This document shows, piece by piece, positions 1 to 10,213 of a DNA stretch of 64,000 nucleotides (position 1 is its first letter; every line of letters starts with the position of its first letter). Source of the DNA: Hemerocallis citrina (lineage: Eukaryota > Streptophyta > Magnoliopsida > Asparagales > Asphodelaceae); contig CM030359.1 in the NCBI GenBank assembly GCA_017893485.1, forward strand, positions 30,074,430 through 30,138,429, given 5' to 3'. A program made the translations under genes and the position numbers. The notes beneath the pieces were generated by a model that saw only the letters and a program-made list of their open reading frames with translations, was not told the origin of the DNA and made no database searches.

Positions 1-2647
1 AGAGAGTCTGAGGATAGTAGATTCCACCACCACTTCATTAGAAATGCTTCGTTAAAGACTTTCAAATCAAGTACACCCAAACCTCCTTGCTCCTTAGGTT
101 GACAGATGGTATGCCAGTTTGTGCAGGCTATGCCTCGTGCATCAGTGTCAGCACCACACCAAAAGAATCTGCTACGGAGTTGGTCGATGCATTTGATCAC
201 CTATAGGGGTAGTCTGAAGAAGGATGCAAAGTAGACGGGGAGAGCACTCAAAACGGCATTGATGAAGATCAACCTTCCTCCTCTAGAGAGCATTTTACCC
301 TTCCATATCGAAAGTCTCCTCTCAATCTTAAGAATGAGTGGTTGCCAATAACGCTTACTCAATTTTCCTTTGGAGAGAGTCATTCCTAGATATGAGAAAG
401 GTAGGCAGTTCTCTTTACATTCGAGGATAGTTGAGAAGGCATGTAGCTTGGCCTGTGACTTACCAAAGTATATAATCGAAGACTTCTTGAAGTTTATAGT
501 CAGCCCAGAGACATTTGAAAAAAGTTGCAGAGTTATCTTGAGGTTTAGAATCTCTTGCTCGTCACCTCTGCAGAAGATCAGGGTGTCATTTGCGAACTGA
601 AGGGCCGAGAGGTTAGATAATTGGCCTCCGATAGGCAGCTGTGAGAAAGTGCCATTCCTTCATCCACAATGGAGCATTTGAGCTAACACATCCACCACCA
701 AGATGAAGAGCATCGGTGATAGTGGATCACCTTGCTTGAGACCACGCTTGGAGTTGATCTGTCTGCCCCTCTCCCCATTGATGATAATAGAAGACTTCGC
801 CATTCGGAGGATCATATCAATCCATCTACACCAAGATGGTCCAAAACCTCTAGCCTTAAGAAGTTGCAGAAGAAAATCCCAACTTACAGTATCAAAGGCT
901 TTAGTAAATTCTATCTTGAAAAGGAGCATGTCGGAACTTCTTCTACAGCATAGATTTATTGTCTCATGCGCCACCAGGAAGTAGTCGACTGTTGATCTGC
1001 CTTTGAGGAATGCACTCTGAGAGGACGATACAAGTGAGTGCAAGATTGGACTAAGTCTGTTGGCAAGGATCTTGGTGAAGATCTTGAGAGAGCAATTTAG
1101 CAAACTAATCAGTCGGTAGTCTGTAACCAAGCTGGCTCCCTCACACTTGGGTATGAAAATGATGTTTGAGCAGTTCATTCTCCCAAGATCTGCATCCCCC
1201 CTATGCACTGAATGCATCATTTCAAGCAAGTCATCCTTGATGATGTCCCAGAAGGTGTGATAAAAGCACATTGAGAAGCCATCGGGGCCAGGGGCTTTGT
1301 CGCTGCTTATGTCAAACACTGCCTTTCGGAGCTCTTCCAAAGTGATGGGGTCATCAAGATGGCTCAAACAAACATCGTTCGAGGGATAAAGGGATTGCCA
1401 GTCAATTTGAAAAACTGAGCTAGTAGCAGTGCCGCAGATATCTTGAAAGTGATTTTCGAAAGCCGTTCTGATAGTTGAGGGGGAGGTTGTGATGTTGTTA
1501 TCAAGAGTAAGGCTATGGATATAGTTTCTCCGTCTTCTGCCATTTGCAAGTGAGTGAAAAAATTTGGAGTTTGCATCTCCTTCTTTGATCCACTGCACTC
1601 TAGATATCTGTCTCCAGTACACAGACTCAGCTTTGATGAGATTCTGAAGCTCGAATTGAGTAGTTCTGAGGGAGTCAGGGGGGGGGGGGTTGTGAGTTGT
1701 TCTGCTTCAATTTCTAGTTGTAGGAGTTGGTCATGGAGCTGCTTCTTGTGGGTGGGGATATGTCCAAAAGTTTCATTCTTCCATTTGCGGATGCACCTTC
1801 TGAGTAGGCCTAGTTTTCTGGCGAAGATGTCGACAGGGTTGCCCTTGCAAGAGAAATGCTGCCACCATCGACTTACTTCATTGATAAAGGAGGGGTGAGT
1901 AAGCCAGGCTTTCTCAAATTTGAAGTAATGAATCTGTCACTGAATGACCTGAGTGTCAAGAACAATGGGGCAGTGATTTGATGAGTATCTTGGCAGGAAA
2001 AACTGAATACAGGCTGGGAAGCAGAGGTCCCATGCAGCGGAGATAAGAAACCTGTCTAGTCTAGCCATCGAGGGGGAAGCTCGGAGATTTGTCCAGGTGA
2101 ATTTCCTCCTTGAAAGTGGGAGGTCAATGAGTGCTAGGTCTTGAATGAAATCACAAAAACATCTCATGTCTCTGGAGGACCCCCTACCCCTTGACCTCTC
2201 CGCATCAGAGATAGTGACGTTGAAGTCCCCGCAGAGAACCCAAGCATCTTTAAGGAGACTATGTCTCTGTTTAATCTCATGGAAGAATACATCTCTGTCA
2301 TCAAGCTTGAAGGGGGCATATACTGAAGTAATCGACCATGACACATCAGAGCAGCGGCTCTTGAAGGATGCCGGAATAGAAAATATATCACAGGCAGAGT
2401 AAGTGCATTCCAAAACATTGTCATTCCATCCGAGAAGTATACCACCACAACTGTTGAGGGAAGCTAACTGGATCCAGTTAGTAATGATGTTTTCTCCAAT
2501 TGAGGAGAGTTTATGAGGTCCGGGGTTGCTCAGTTTAGTTTCTTGCAGGCAGACAACTGAAGGGGAGCAACTCCAGATGCCTTCCTTTATGACCGAGCAT
2601 TTATCAGGGTTGCCCAACCCTCTCACATTCCAGCTTGTAATCTTCAT
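1..2647 (-). pseudogene. LINE ORF2: endonuclease plus reverse transcriptase (broken, partial)
   Basis: The endonuclease begins MKITSWNVRGLGNPDK at 2647 and shows the LQETKL, GDFNV, LDRFLIS and NHCPIVL blocks down to about 1940. A linker follows in another frame past the G-tract near 1685. The reverse transcriptase lies at 1622-660 with DKAPGPDGF, FTKAFDTVSWDFL and GLKQGDPLSP, and continues in a further frame through 600-1 (LSKRYWQPLI, SRGGRLIFINAVLSALP, WHTICQPKEQGGLGV). The polymerase box, normally F/YADD, reads FANDTLIFC at about 599-573, so one catalytic Asp is lost. The C-terminal RNase H or zinc region, if any, is beyond the window. Confidence 0.92.
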
Positions 2648-2727
2648 GAGGAAAAAAATGCATCAAAAAGCACCAAACACTAAAAACACAGCCAGAAATG
2701 ATCCTTAAGCTCCAAGAGCTAATGCAG

Positions 2728-3505
2728 CTAGACAGAGTGTCCTAGTTGATCAGTATGATCAACAAGGGCCTTCTGATTGCTCTTAAGGACTTGCACCGAG
2801 TGTGGCCCCTTACCCTCCACTCTAATTGATTCAGCTACTTCTAAAATGTCCGCATTTGAGAGGAGATCAAATGGATTAAGATGTGCATTTGTGACAGAAT
2901 CAGCTGAAGAGGAGATACCTGAGGTTTTCTTCTGAATTGTAGTTGAGAGATGCTTCATGAACGGCCTTGTGCTCTTAAGCTTGGAAGCTGATCTTGATCA
3001 CTTCTGCCTCTTCTATGGGCCTTCAGAGAAGCCCGGTGGGACTGACACAGAGGAACTTGTAGCTTTTCTTATTGGCTTTCTGGTGAGGGAATGAGTGCGG
3101 AAGCTCTTCGCGCCAAGCTTGCTAGTACCTGCATTAAAAATTCCTTGCTCAGCTGCATTGAATTTGCTCAACTCCTCATGCACTGACTCTATGAGTGTGC
3201 CTTCGACTGCAGACTTGATCTTGGTGAACAATGAAAGTGGCAAGGTGACTAGTTTCCCTTTCCAGAACATTTCCCTCACTTCTTCATTAGAACCTTCTTC
3301 AGTTGAGATTGCCTAATTGTCGGGGGATTTGGTGGGGTAATTGGTGGTTGCTTTATTATTGCTTTTCGAAGATTCGGTAATATTAACAATCTGTTGTGCC
3401 ACCTTGGAGGGATGCGGAATTGGGGGGGGGGGGGGGGGCTTCGCGGATTGTGGGGTCAGATTTTCAGGGATCTCGGGATTTCTTTGTGTTTATTTTTGAA
3501 TCCAT
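2728..3505 (-). pseudogene. LINE ORF1 remnant (gag-like)
   Basis: It lies just upstream of ORF2 in the same orientation. The likely start is the ATG at 3505-3503 (MDSKINTKKSRD), after which a stop and a C-tract of about 15 bases (G on the plus strand, near 3421-3438) break the frame. Readable pieces are 3279-3013 (MREMFWKGKLVTLPLSLF) and 2958-2728. It is only about 260 codons long and I see neither the DUF4283 nor the CCHC knuckle usual for plant LINE ORF1, so internal sequence is probably missing. The assignment rests mainly on position. Confidence 0.65.
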
Positions 3506-3976
3506 AATTAGGGTTTGGATTCCGAAATTTCAATAATTGAAACACCCTAATTAGAAATCAAAAGTAAAAGTGGGTGGTAAATTAGGGTTTCATGAATACA
3601 ATATTATAAAACAAATTAGGAATTCAAAAACCCTAATTTCTCATAGGAGAATTCTTACCGTTTGTGTCATCACCCATGATGGGCCAGCAGCGTCGACGGT
3701 GAGGATTTGAGCGGGCTGGTGAAGGACGATTGTTGAGATTTTGGGGAGGAGGGTTAGAGGAATTTTGGGGAATGGGGAGTTGGGAGAGGAAGAGTTTTAT
3801 TTTATTTTATTTTATTATTTTTTTTAAGTAAAAAAAGTGTGGTGTACACGTGTTAAGGTATGTGAGATTTCCTATTTTTGCTATCCTTTCTCTATTTCAA
3901 AAAATAGAGAAAGAAGAGAGGGAATAGACCTTTTAGCTTAAGATATAATAATATAATATATATATTTTGGAATGCA
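3506..3976. other. Unassigned stretch between LINE and ABP1-like exon
   Basis: It is AT-rich with several copies of the AACCCTAA/TTAGGGTTT motif common in plant promoters and 5' leaders, then a GC-richer block (about 3680-3790) and a T-rich tract at 3798-3835. It could be the LINE 5' leader or flanking host DNA. I see no convincing coding potential. Confidence 0.4.
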
Positions 3977-4181
<205 letters not shown>

Positions 4182-4986
4182 CTATCAAGCACATAGGTTT
4201 ATGATGAACATTAAATTTGTAACCCTACATTGCTTCTTAACAACAAGCAAATAGTGTAACTTCAGAAAACAAGCAAATAGTCACAACTGCAGCTTGCAGT
4301 TAATTATTTGCAAAAAATTTAGGACAAAATTTAAAAATATTTGCAAAAAAAGACAATGACCAAACTATTTGCAACTAAGGGATAGTTTTTAATTAATATT
4401 CTATGCATACTATCATATAGATTTTTCTATAGAATGTGTGATCTGTTTGTAAATTTAAAATTTGTTTTGTAATATTTTCTATTTATCTTATCTAATCAAT
4501 TATTTAACTACTTAAATTGTACCAAATATTTTGAGAAAACCAGATGAGAATTACTAACTTAGAAACAAGGCTCTGATACCAAGTGAGGGTGAATTGTTAC
4601 AGGACTAGTTACAGGACCGAATCGGACACATAAACAAATAAAAGTACATAAAGCAAACTCACAAAACTAACATGACATAAAGAAAGTATTGCAGTACAAC
4701 ATGAAGAAAGTAGCACAACTAGTTTGCTGTCTTGATAGACTAGTATACTCATAAGCCTTCAAGTCACTTTCACCATTATTAGATTTCATCTTCAAGTCAC
4801 TTTCACCATTATTAGGTTCCATGATTAGATTCCCTTTTATTTGTCACCTTCTCCTTTGTTAGATTCCATTTCTTATCTCCCGTACCTTCATTATTTTCAC
4901 AAATTAAATTCATGTACCTTACTTGCTTTCTTATTTATTATTTTCTTCTTACTTGTCTTCTTCTTCTTCATATCTATTTAGTATGC

Positions 4987-4998
4987 TCTGATATAAAA
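4987..4998 (-). other. Degraded tRNA-Met primer-binding site of the EPRV
   Basis: The minus strand reads ...TATATCAGAGCA, sharing TATCAGAGC with the canonical TGGTATCAGAGC complement of initiator tRNA-Met but having lost the first two G residues. A better match (TTGGTATCAGAGCC) sits at about 4582-4569 and could be a second junction copy or an unrelated LTR remnant. Confidence 0.45.
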
Positions 4999-5660
4999 TG
5001 GGGTTGCGAAGCGTGAAATCACCTTCAAGATCTCTCACGGCTTCTGATTCTGTCTCAGATATTTCGCTACTACTGTGTGACTATATTAATAGAGTTGTAA
5101 TTGTCTTCAAAAGAGAACAAAAGAGTATCAAAAAACTTTAAAATGAAATGATGAGTAGGGAGAGATTTCTTAAGGATACCATAAAACCAAAACAAAATGG
5201 CCCATCATGCTTCCGACCTAGTTAAACCTCTTTGAGCTGCTCTATACCAGTTACTACCAGTGGATAAAATACCTCTGGTATGTACTCCGATTTCATTGCT
5301 CGTTTTACGTTACTCCCATCTCAGGACTACTATATTTTTCAAGAGAGCTTCACCCAAGAGATATGTTTAGAACAACTAGTAGCACTTCGGTGCAGACAAC
5401 CACAACCTAGCTCGTTTGCTGCTACTAGGTGTACAGCTCAACTAGAGAAGGTTGCAAATTGGACTTTTTGCAAGATTTTTTAGGCAGAGCCTAACAAAGC
5501 TCTTCCTGAGTGGAAGGGATTAGTTAGTCATTTCTTGGATAAGAAATAACAAGAAAGATAGTTTTTATTGATTCCAACTCTCTTACAGACTCTCCTTACA
5601 ATCTTATATGGATTTTTTTTCTTTTCTAAAATTTTCTGCCTTCTCCCTTACCCAGCGTTT

Positions 5661-5785
5661 CCTTTTATAGAGGAACTGATGTCTTTACATCAGTTATAAT
5701 TATTGTTCTCATTACATCACTGCTTACATCATAGATAAATAATTGAGCATGTTACGTCACTGCTTACGTTAAAATTTTTTTTCTG
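5661..5785 (-). promoter_or_regulatory. 35S-like EPRV promoter with as-1-type repeats
   Basis: On the minus strand a TATA box CTATAAAAGG lies at 5670-5661. Upstream of it are five TGAYGTAA/ATGTAAG-type words between about 5680 and 5775, including GTGACGTAA and CTGATGTAAAGACATCAG. Paired TGACG motifs upstream of a TATA box form the as-1 arrangement bound by TGA bZIP factors in caulimovirus promoters. The leader to the degraded primer-binding site is about 650 nt. Confidence 0.7.
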
Positions 5786-5827
5786 GCCAACATCTTCACG
5801 TGCTTCATATCAGAAATACTCAACCTT

Positions 5828-6822
5828 TTATTGTTCTTTTCCGCATTGTCTGCATTTATATTGTGGTTCCATCCTCATAAGTCTATAGTAGTGGACAGCA
5901 GTCTCTTCTATCATTGTCATGAATCCTTTATGTAGAATTTGATACCAGCTGTCAAAGACTTCTTCCGTTGACTGTGGTTGTTTAATCTTTTCTATGCTGC
6001 AAATCATTAATTTTTGTGGGTCCGGACTATCATAGATCCATATATTACTATCTTTATTTTGTATGTCCTTTAGTTCACAATACATTGTTCTAATTTCCAT
6101 AGCTCTTCTTTCTAGGATCAATTTTTCAAATTGTTCATTTTTATATGGTATAATATTGGTTGCTCCAAACAGGATTTGTGAAGTCATCCCTATCTTTATA
6201 ATATGCTCAACGCTAGTTCTTCATCATATTCAAGGAATTCTGGAATAGCTGAAAATACCTGGACATATATTTTGGAGGCCTTTGTAAGGCCAAAATAACT
6301 CTTAGCAGATTTATATACTTCTCTTGGCAGCTGGCTAAGTTCTTCACATTCTCAGGATGGTTATATGCAGTGGATATGCCCTCTTTCGAATAATACTCTT
6401 ACTGTCTTTGGATCTGCTCTTGGTAATATGATCGCTTTGGTCATATGTTGTTGAGAAAAAGTTTTGATAAATTGATTGACCTAAGTGGTCTAGCATAATT
6501 TCTCAATATATTGTAAAAATAAATCATTCTTGAAATTTTTTGGAGGATCTGAGAGTAAACTCTCTTTATAGGTAGTAGGTTGTATGGATGTGAAGTTTCC
6601 CTCTTGTGTGGCTATTTTTGTGATTTCACTTGTATTTTGTGGGTTAATAGGTTCACTCCCTTCGCTCATTTTTTCAATATGTTCTGAATTTTTATGTTGG
6701 TAAAATATACTTTGAAGACCACATATTTGCAGCTGTAGTTGGTTAAGTGCTCCTTTAATTGCTCCACAATCTCCTTTAGGTAGACTATATCATGTTCTAT
6801 ATGCTGGACTCTATTTTCCATC
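5828..6822 (-). pseudogene. EPRV ORF2, function unknown
   Basis: Readable in three broken pieces. A start-proximal part lies near 6822-6600, a middle part with several stops at 6600-6190, and an open C-terminal 119-codon piece at 6187-5828 ends in a CxxC-type motif. It is downstream of the RNase H and upstream of the promoter. I do not recognise a catalytic motif; a virus-encoded accessory or regulatory protein is the likely class. It cannot be expressed intact. Confidence 0.6.
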
Positions 6823-6836
6823 CTGTAAAAATGAAA

Positions 6837-8180
6837 TTGTTAGTTACTTGATAAAAAATCTGCTAGGATGTTATCTTTTCGTTTTATATTTTCTATTGAG
6901 AATTCGTAATGTGCTAGCTCCATTTGCCATCTTATCAATCTTTTATTTGCTATTGGGTCTATTATTTTGTTAATCCAACTCTTAGCCTGTGTATTATCTG
7001 ACCTTATTATGAATTTCGAATGTATTATGAACAATTCAAACTTTTTTATATCTTTTAAGATTGCTAGTAGTTCTTTTTTATTTATGTGGTAATTTTGTTG
7101 GGTCCGTGTGAATGATCCATTAGTATATCTGGCTAGTCTATCGTCTTTTTCACCTATTTCAATGAATTTTAATACTGTTCCCCAATTATTTTCACATGCA
7201 TCTATTTCTATTATCCATAAACATTCTTTAACAGTTAATTTTAGCTTATTTAATTTTGAAGTTTGTTGTTTTAATATTTTAAGTTTTTCTTCATCCTCAG
7301 GGGTCCATTCTAATTTCTTAAACTTTTTTAGTTTTTGTTGTAACCAATTTTTTTTTGCTGATAAATTTCGTATGTATCATCTTGTTTAATTTAATAGTTC
7401 GATTATATATTGTACTTCTCTTTTTTCTTTTAGCACATGAGGAAATGTCTTTATTTTTTCTGCTATATGTGGTTGTAGTTCTGTTCCTTCATGTGATAAT
7501 TTTGTTCCTAAGAATTCTATCTTAGTCTTGAACAATTTCATTTTCGTTTTTGATAGTATAATACCTGCATTTTTTGACTATTTCTCTGAATTTTAATAAA
7601 TGCTCTTTATGTTGTTCTTCGTTTTCTGATCCTATTAGAATATCATCTATATATACTAATATGAAATTGTTGTATTTTAAAAATATCTTATCCATATATT
7701 CTTAAAATATTTCTCGACTGTTTTTATATCCGAATGGTAATACATTCCATTCATTGAATTGTTGAGGTGTGCTAAATGTTGTTAACTATTTTGAGTCTTC
7801 TGTTAGTTTTACGTGGTAAAATCCTAATTTACAATTGAATTTCGAATATATTTTTCTTGTTCCTATTGTGTTAAGTAATATTTGCATATCTGGTAGTGGA
7901 TACCTAAATATCTTAGTATTTTTATTTAATTCCTTATAATTTATCACCATTTGAGATTTACCTATTTTTTCTTCTGAATGTTTTCTTACTATGAATGCTG
8001 GTGATGAATGTGGACTTTGTGATTTTCGTATGTAATTATTTTTCATTAGTTCTTTTATATGTATTTTGAACTCTTCTAGATTTGTTGGAGTGAGTCTTAT
8101 AGGTTTAATTTTTATTATTTTGTTCTTATCTATTAACTCTATATGTGCTGTAGGTTTACTTAAGTTCCATTTTGCCAAGG
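6837..8180 (-). pseudogene. EPRV reverse transcriptase and RNase H
   Basis: The finger and palm start lies at 8178-7786, with the typical caulimovirid pattern of an RxLTP-like block and an SPxSSPAFIV-like block. The palm continues in other frames through about 7400 with an intact YIDD polymerase box near 7655-7640, and the RNase H C-terminal part sits at 7034-6840 with the HYEF..N.L.DFLS ending. The enzyme copies the pregenomic RNA into DNA. At least three frame changes separate the pieces. Confidence 0.88.
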
Positions 8181-8425
8181 GGTCCTTTCCGCAAAAATCT
8201 TCTAATTATTTTTGTAAAATTATTATTTTTTAGTTATTTCTTGGACTTATTGTATTCTAGTTTTGTTTGGTAAATATTGATATTCACCACGCTGGATTGA
8301 AGAAACTCTGATATGCAGCAGGTCGGTACTAAAATAAGGTTGGGTTATTCTAATTGCTATTGCTTGGTGTCGACAAGATGTTGTAAATATAACAGATTTA
8401 TGTGATATGGTTATAGGATATTATT

Positions 8426-9112
8426 GTTAGAAAAAGTCATTTCCTAATAGCACATCATTATTCAAATTATCAAACTGGTATATTATTGGTATTTTTGATT
8501 CGTAATTTCCTATTTGTATATTAACATTTTATTGATACTTATCAAGTATGATAGTTTGTCCAGCTAATCCAGTTATTGGTTTTTTTTATTATATCCATCT
8601 TGTCTCCATATTGGTAGTATGTTTTCGCGGCATAAGCTAGTGCCTTCTCCGGTATCTATTAGAATATAATAGTTTCTTGATTTGTATCCTTCGTAGACAA
8701 ATTCTGTTAGTATGTATAATGTATTTTTTGTTGCTCTTAATAGATTTATTTACACAATATTCTATTTATTACTATACTTTCATTGTATTTTGTTATCGCG
8801 GTTTTTTCTTCTTGAATTGAGTAAGGTTGTACTGATGTAAGGAAGTCAGTTCCTAATAACATTTCGTTAACATGGTGTTCTGGATCTACATATAAATGTA
8901 ATAGCATTTTATTTCTACCATTTATCCTTAGTGGCAGTATTATTTTATATACAATTGGATGTCTATTATTGTAATAGTTTAGGTAGTAATATGAGTTTTC
9001 TAATGATATTAATTTTGTTTTTTTTATATTTGTTTATTTAATATGTGAATTATTAGCTCATGTATCTACCAGGACTACTTGTTTATTCTATTTTTCACTG
9101 TCATAATATTCT
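8426..9112 (-). pseudogene. EPRV protease region with two retropepsin-like segments
   Basis: Segment 1 (about 9078-8826) has an active-site Asp-Thr followed by a stop at the Gly position, and ends with an LLG-x-DF block. Segment 2 (about 8666-8428) has an intact Asp-Thr-Gly and ends with its own LLG-x-DF block. Each pairing of an Asp-Thr-Gly start with an LLG-x-DF end is the signature of one aspartic protease monomer. A stop and a frame change separate the segments. The reverse transcriptase follows directly downstream. Confidence 0.7.
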
Positions 9113-10213
9113 ATTTCTATTTTAAATTGATTATTGTTCTGATTGTCTAATGTATTTATTATTGGTATTAATTCTAATGCTTGTTGTTTGTTTCTTATTG
9201 ATAGTGATCTCTTTTCGAATATTATTTGTGGTGCTTTTTCTTTTGTAATTTCTTTTGCTTTATTAAAGTTATAATTTGGTATAGTTAATTCAGGGTTTTC
9301 TCTGGCTGGTTTGTATTTTATAATTTCGCTGAATAGTGGTTCTATTTTAAAATTATCTGTATTCATGTTTTTTACTTCATGCTTAATAGTGAAAACATAA
9401 ATATTTCTTATTTGTATACTCATAACTTTGCTTTTCACTATCATTTCTATTCCTGATAATCTGTGGTACATGACTAAACTTTTGTCATTATTTTTTTCAG
9501 CCATATTTATAGAGAAATTAGGCTTCATACAAATTTTATCTTTTGATACATTAGGTTTCCATGTACTATTCTTATTAAGGCATCTTGTGTACTTGATATT
9601 ATTCTATCATCCATTAGGTATATTTCAGGGGTGTATTTATTTCTTCCTTAAAATAAACTTTTATTATTATTTGCATATATCTTAAATGTATGTGTCTTAA
9701 TATTTTTCTGGTTTTCTCAATTATTTTTTTCATCTCTTGTCTTATTATTTTTTCGGTTATTAATGGGATTACAGTTTTTCCTTGTGCATGTTAAATGTCG
9801 ATAGGTTGTTCATTATTCCTGGTTATTATGATGGTATTCTTCTTCCTTTCGAACATTCGTAGTTTAAATATATCTTTTCGATTTATATCTAATTTGGTTG
9901 CTCTTATTTTATCGTATTTTTGTATGTCTAAGCCCATTCATTCCCTTACTTTTTCATTGTTTTCTTCTCTTTCTAATTGTTCTCCTATTTTTGTTATTTT
10001 TGTCATCATGTTTATTTCACATTCTTCTATTTCACCTTCACTACTTCCACTATCTTCTTCCAATACCATTATTTCTTCATCTTCACTAATTTCTGACCAG
10101 TCTTCCTCATATTATATGGGTTCATAATTTGTGTTATTCATTTCTTCAATTTTCTTCTACGTATTTTAAATTTTCTTTTTTCATTCTCTTAGGGCAATTT
10201 GGTGATATATGTC
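9113..10213 (-). pseudogene. EPRV polyprotein linker between coat and protease
   Basis: The minus strand shows an acid-rich stretch near 10100-10000, then a basic helical stretch near 9760-9620, then an open 146-codon piece at 9528-9088 leading straight into protease segment 1. Several stops interrupt it. By position it belongs to the large polyprotein; I cannot assign a specific function. Confidence 0.55.

Larger units (their letters stand above)
1..3505 (-). mobile_element. Plant LINE (L1-type non-LTR retrotransposon), truncated by window edge
   Basis: The minus strand carries, in order, a short ORF1 remnant (3505 to about 2728), an APE-type endonuclease and a reverse transcriptase that runs off the left edge of the window. 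Such elements copy themselves by target-primed reverse transcription in the nucleus. Several frameshifts and a G-tract at 1681-1690 break ORF2, so the copy is dead. The 3' end and poly(A) tail lie outside the window, so no target duplication can be checked. Confidence 0.93.

Noticed and set aside
4569..4582. LTR boundary marked by TTGGTATCAGAGCC
   Set aside because: The adjacent sequence could end an LTR (CCCTCA) but I found no partner LTR, polypurine tract or duplication.
5280..5483. 67-codon plus-strand frame in the viral leader
   Set aside because: Opposite to viral sense and without homology; probably chance.
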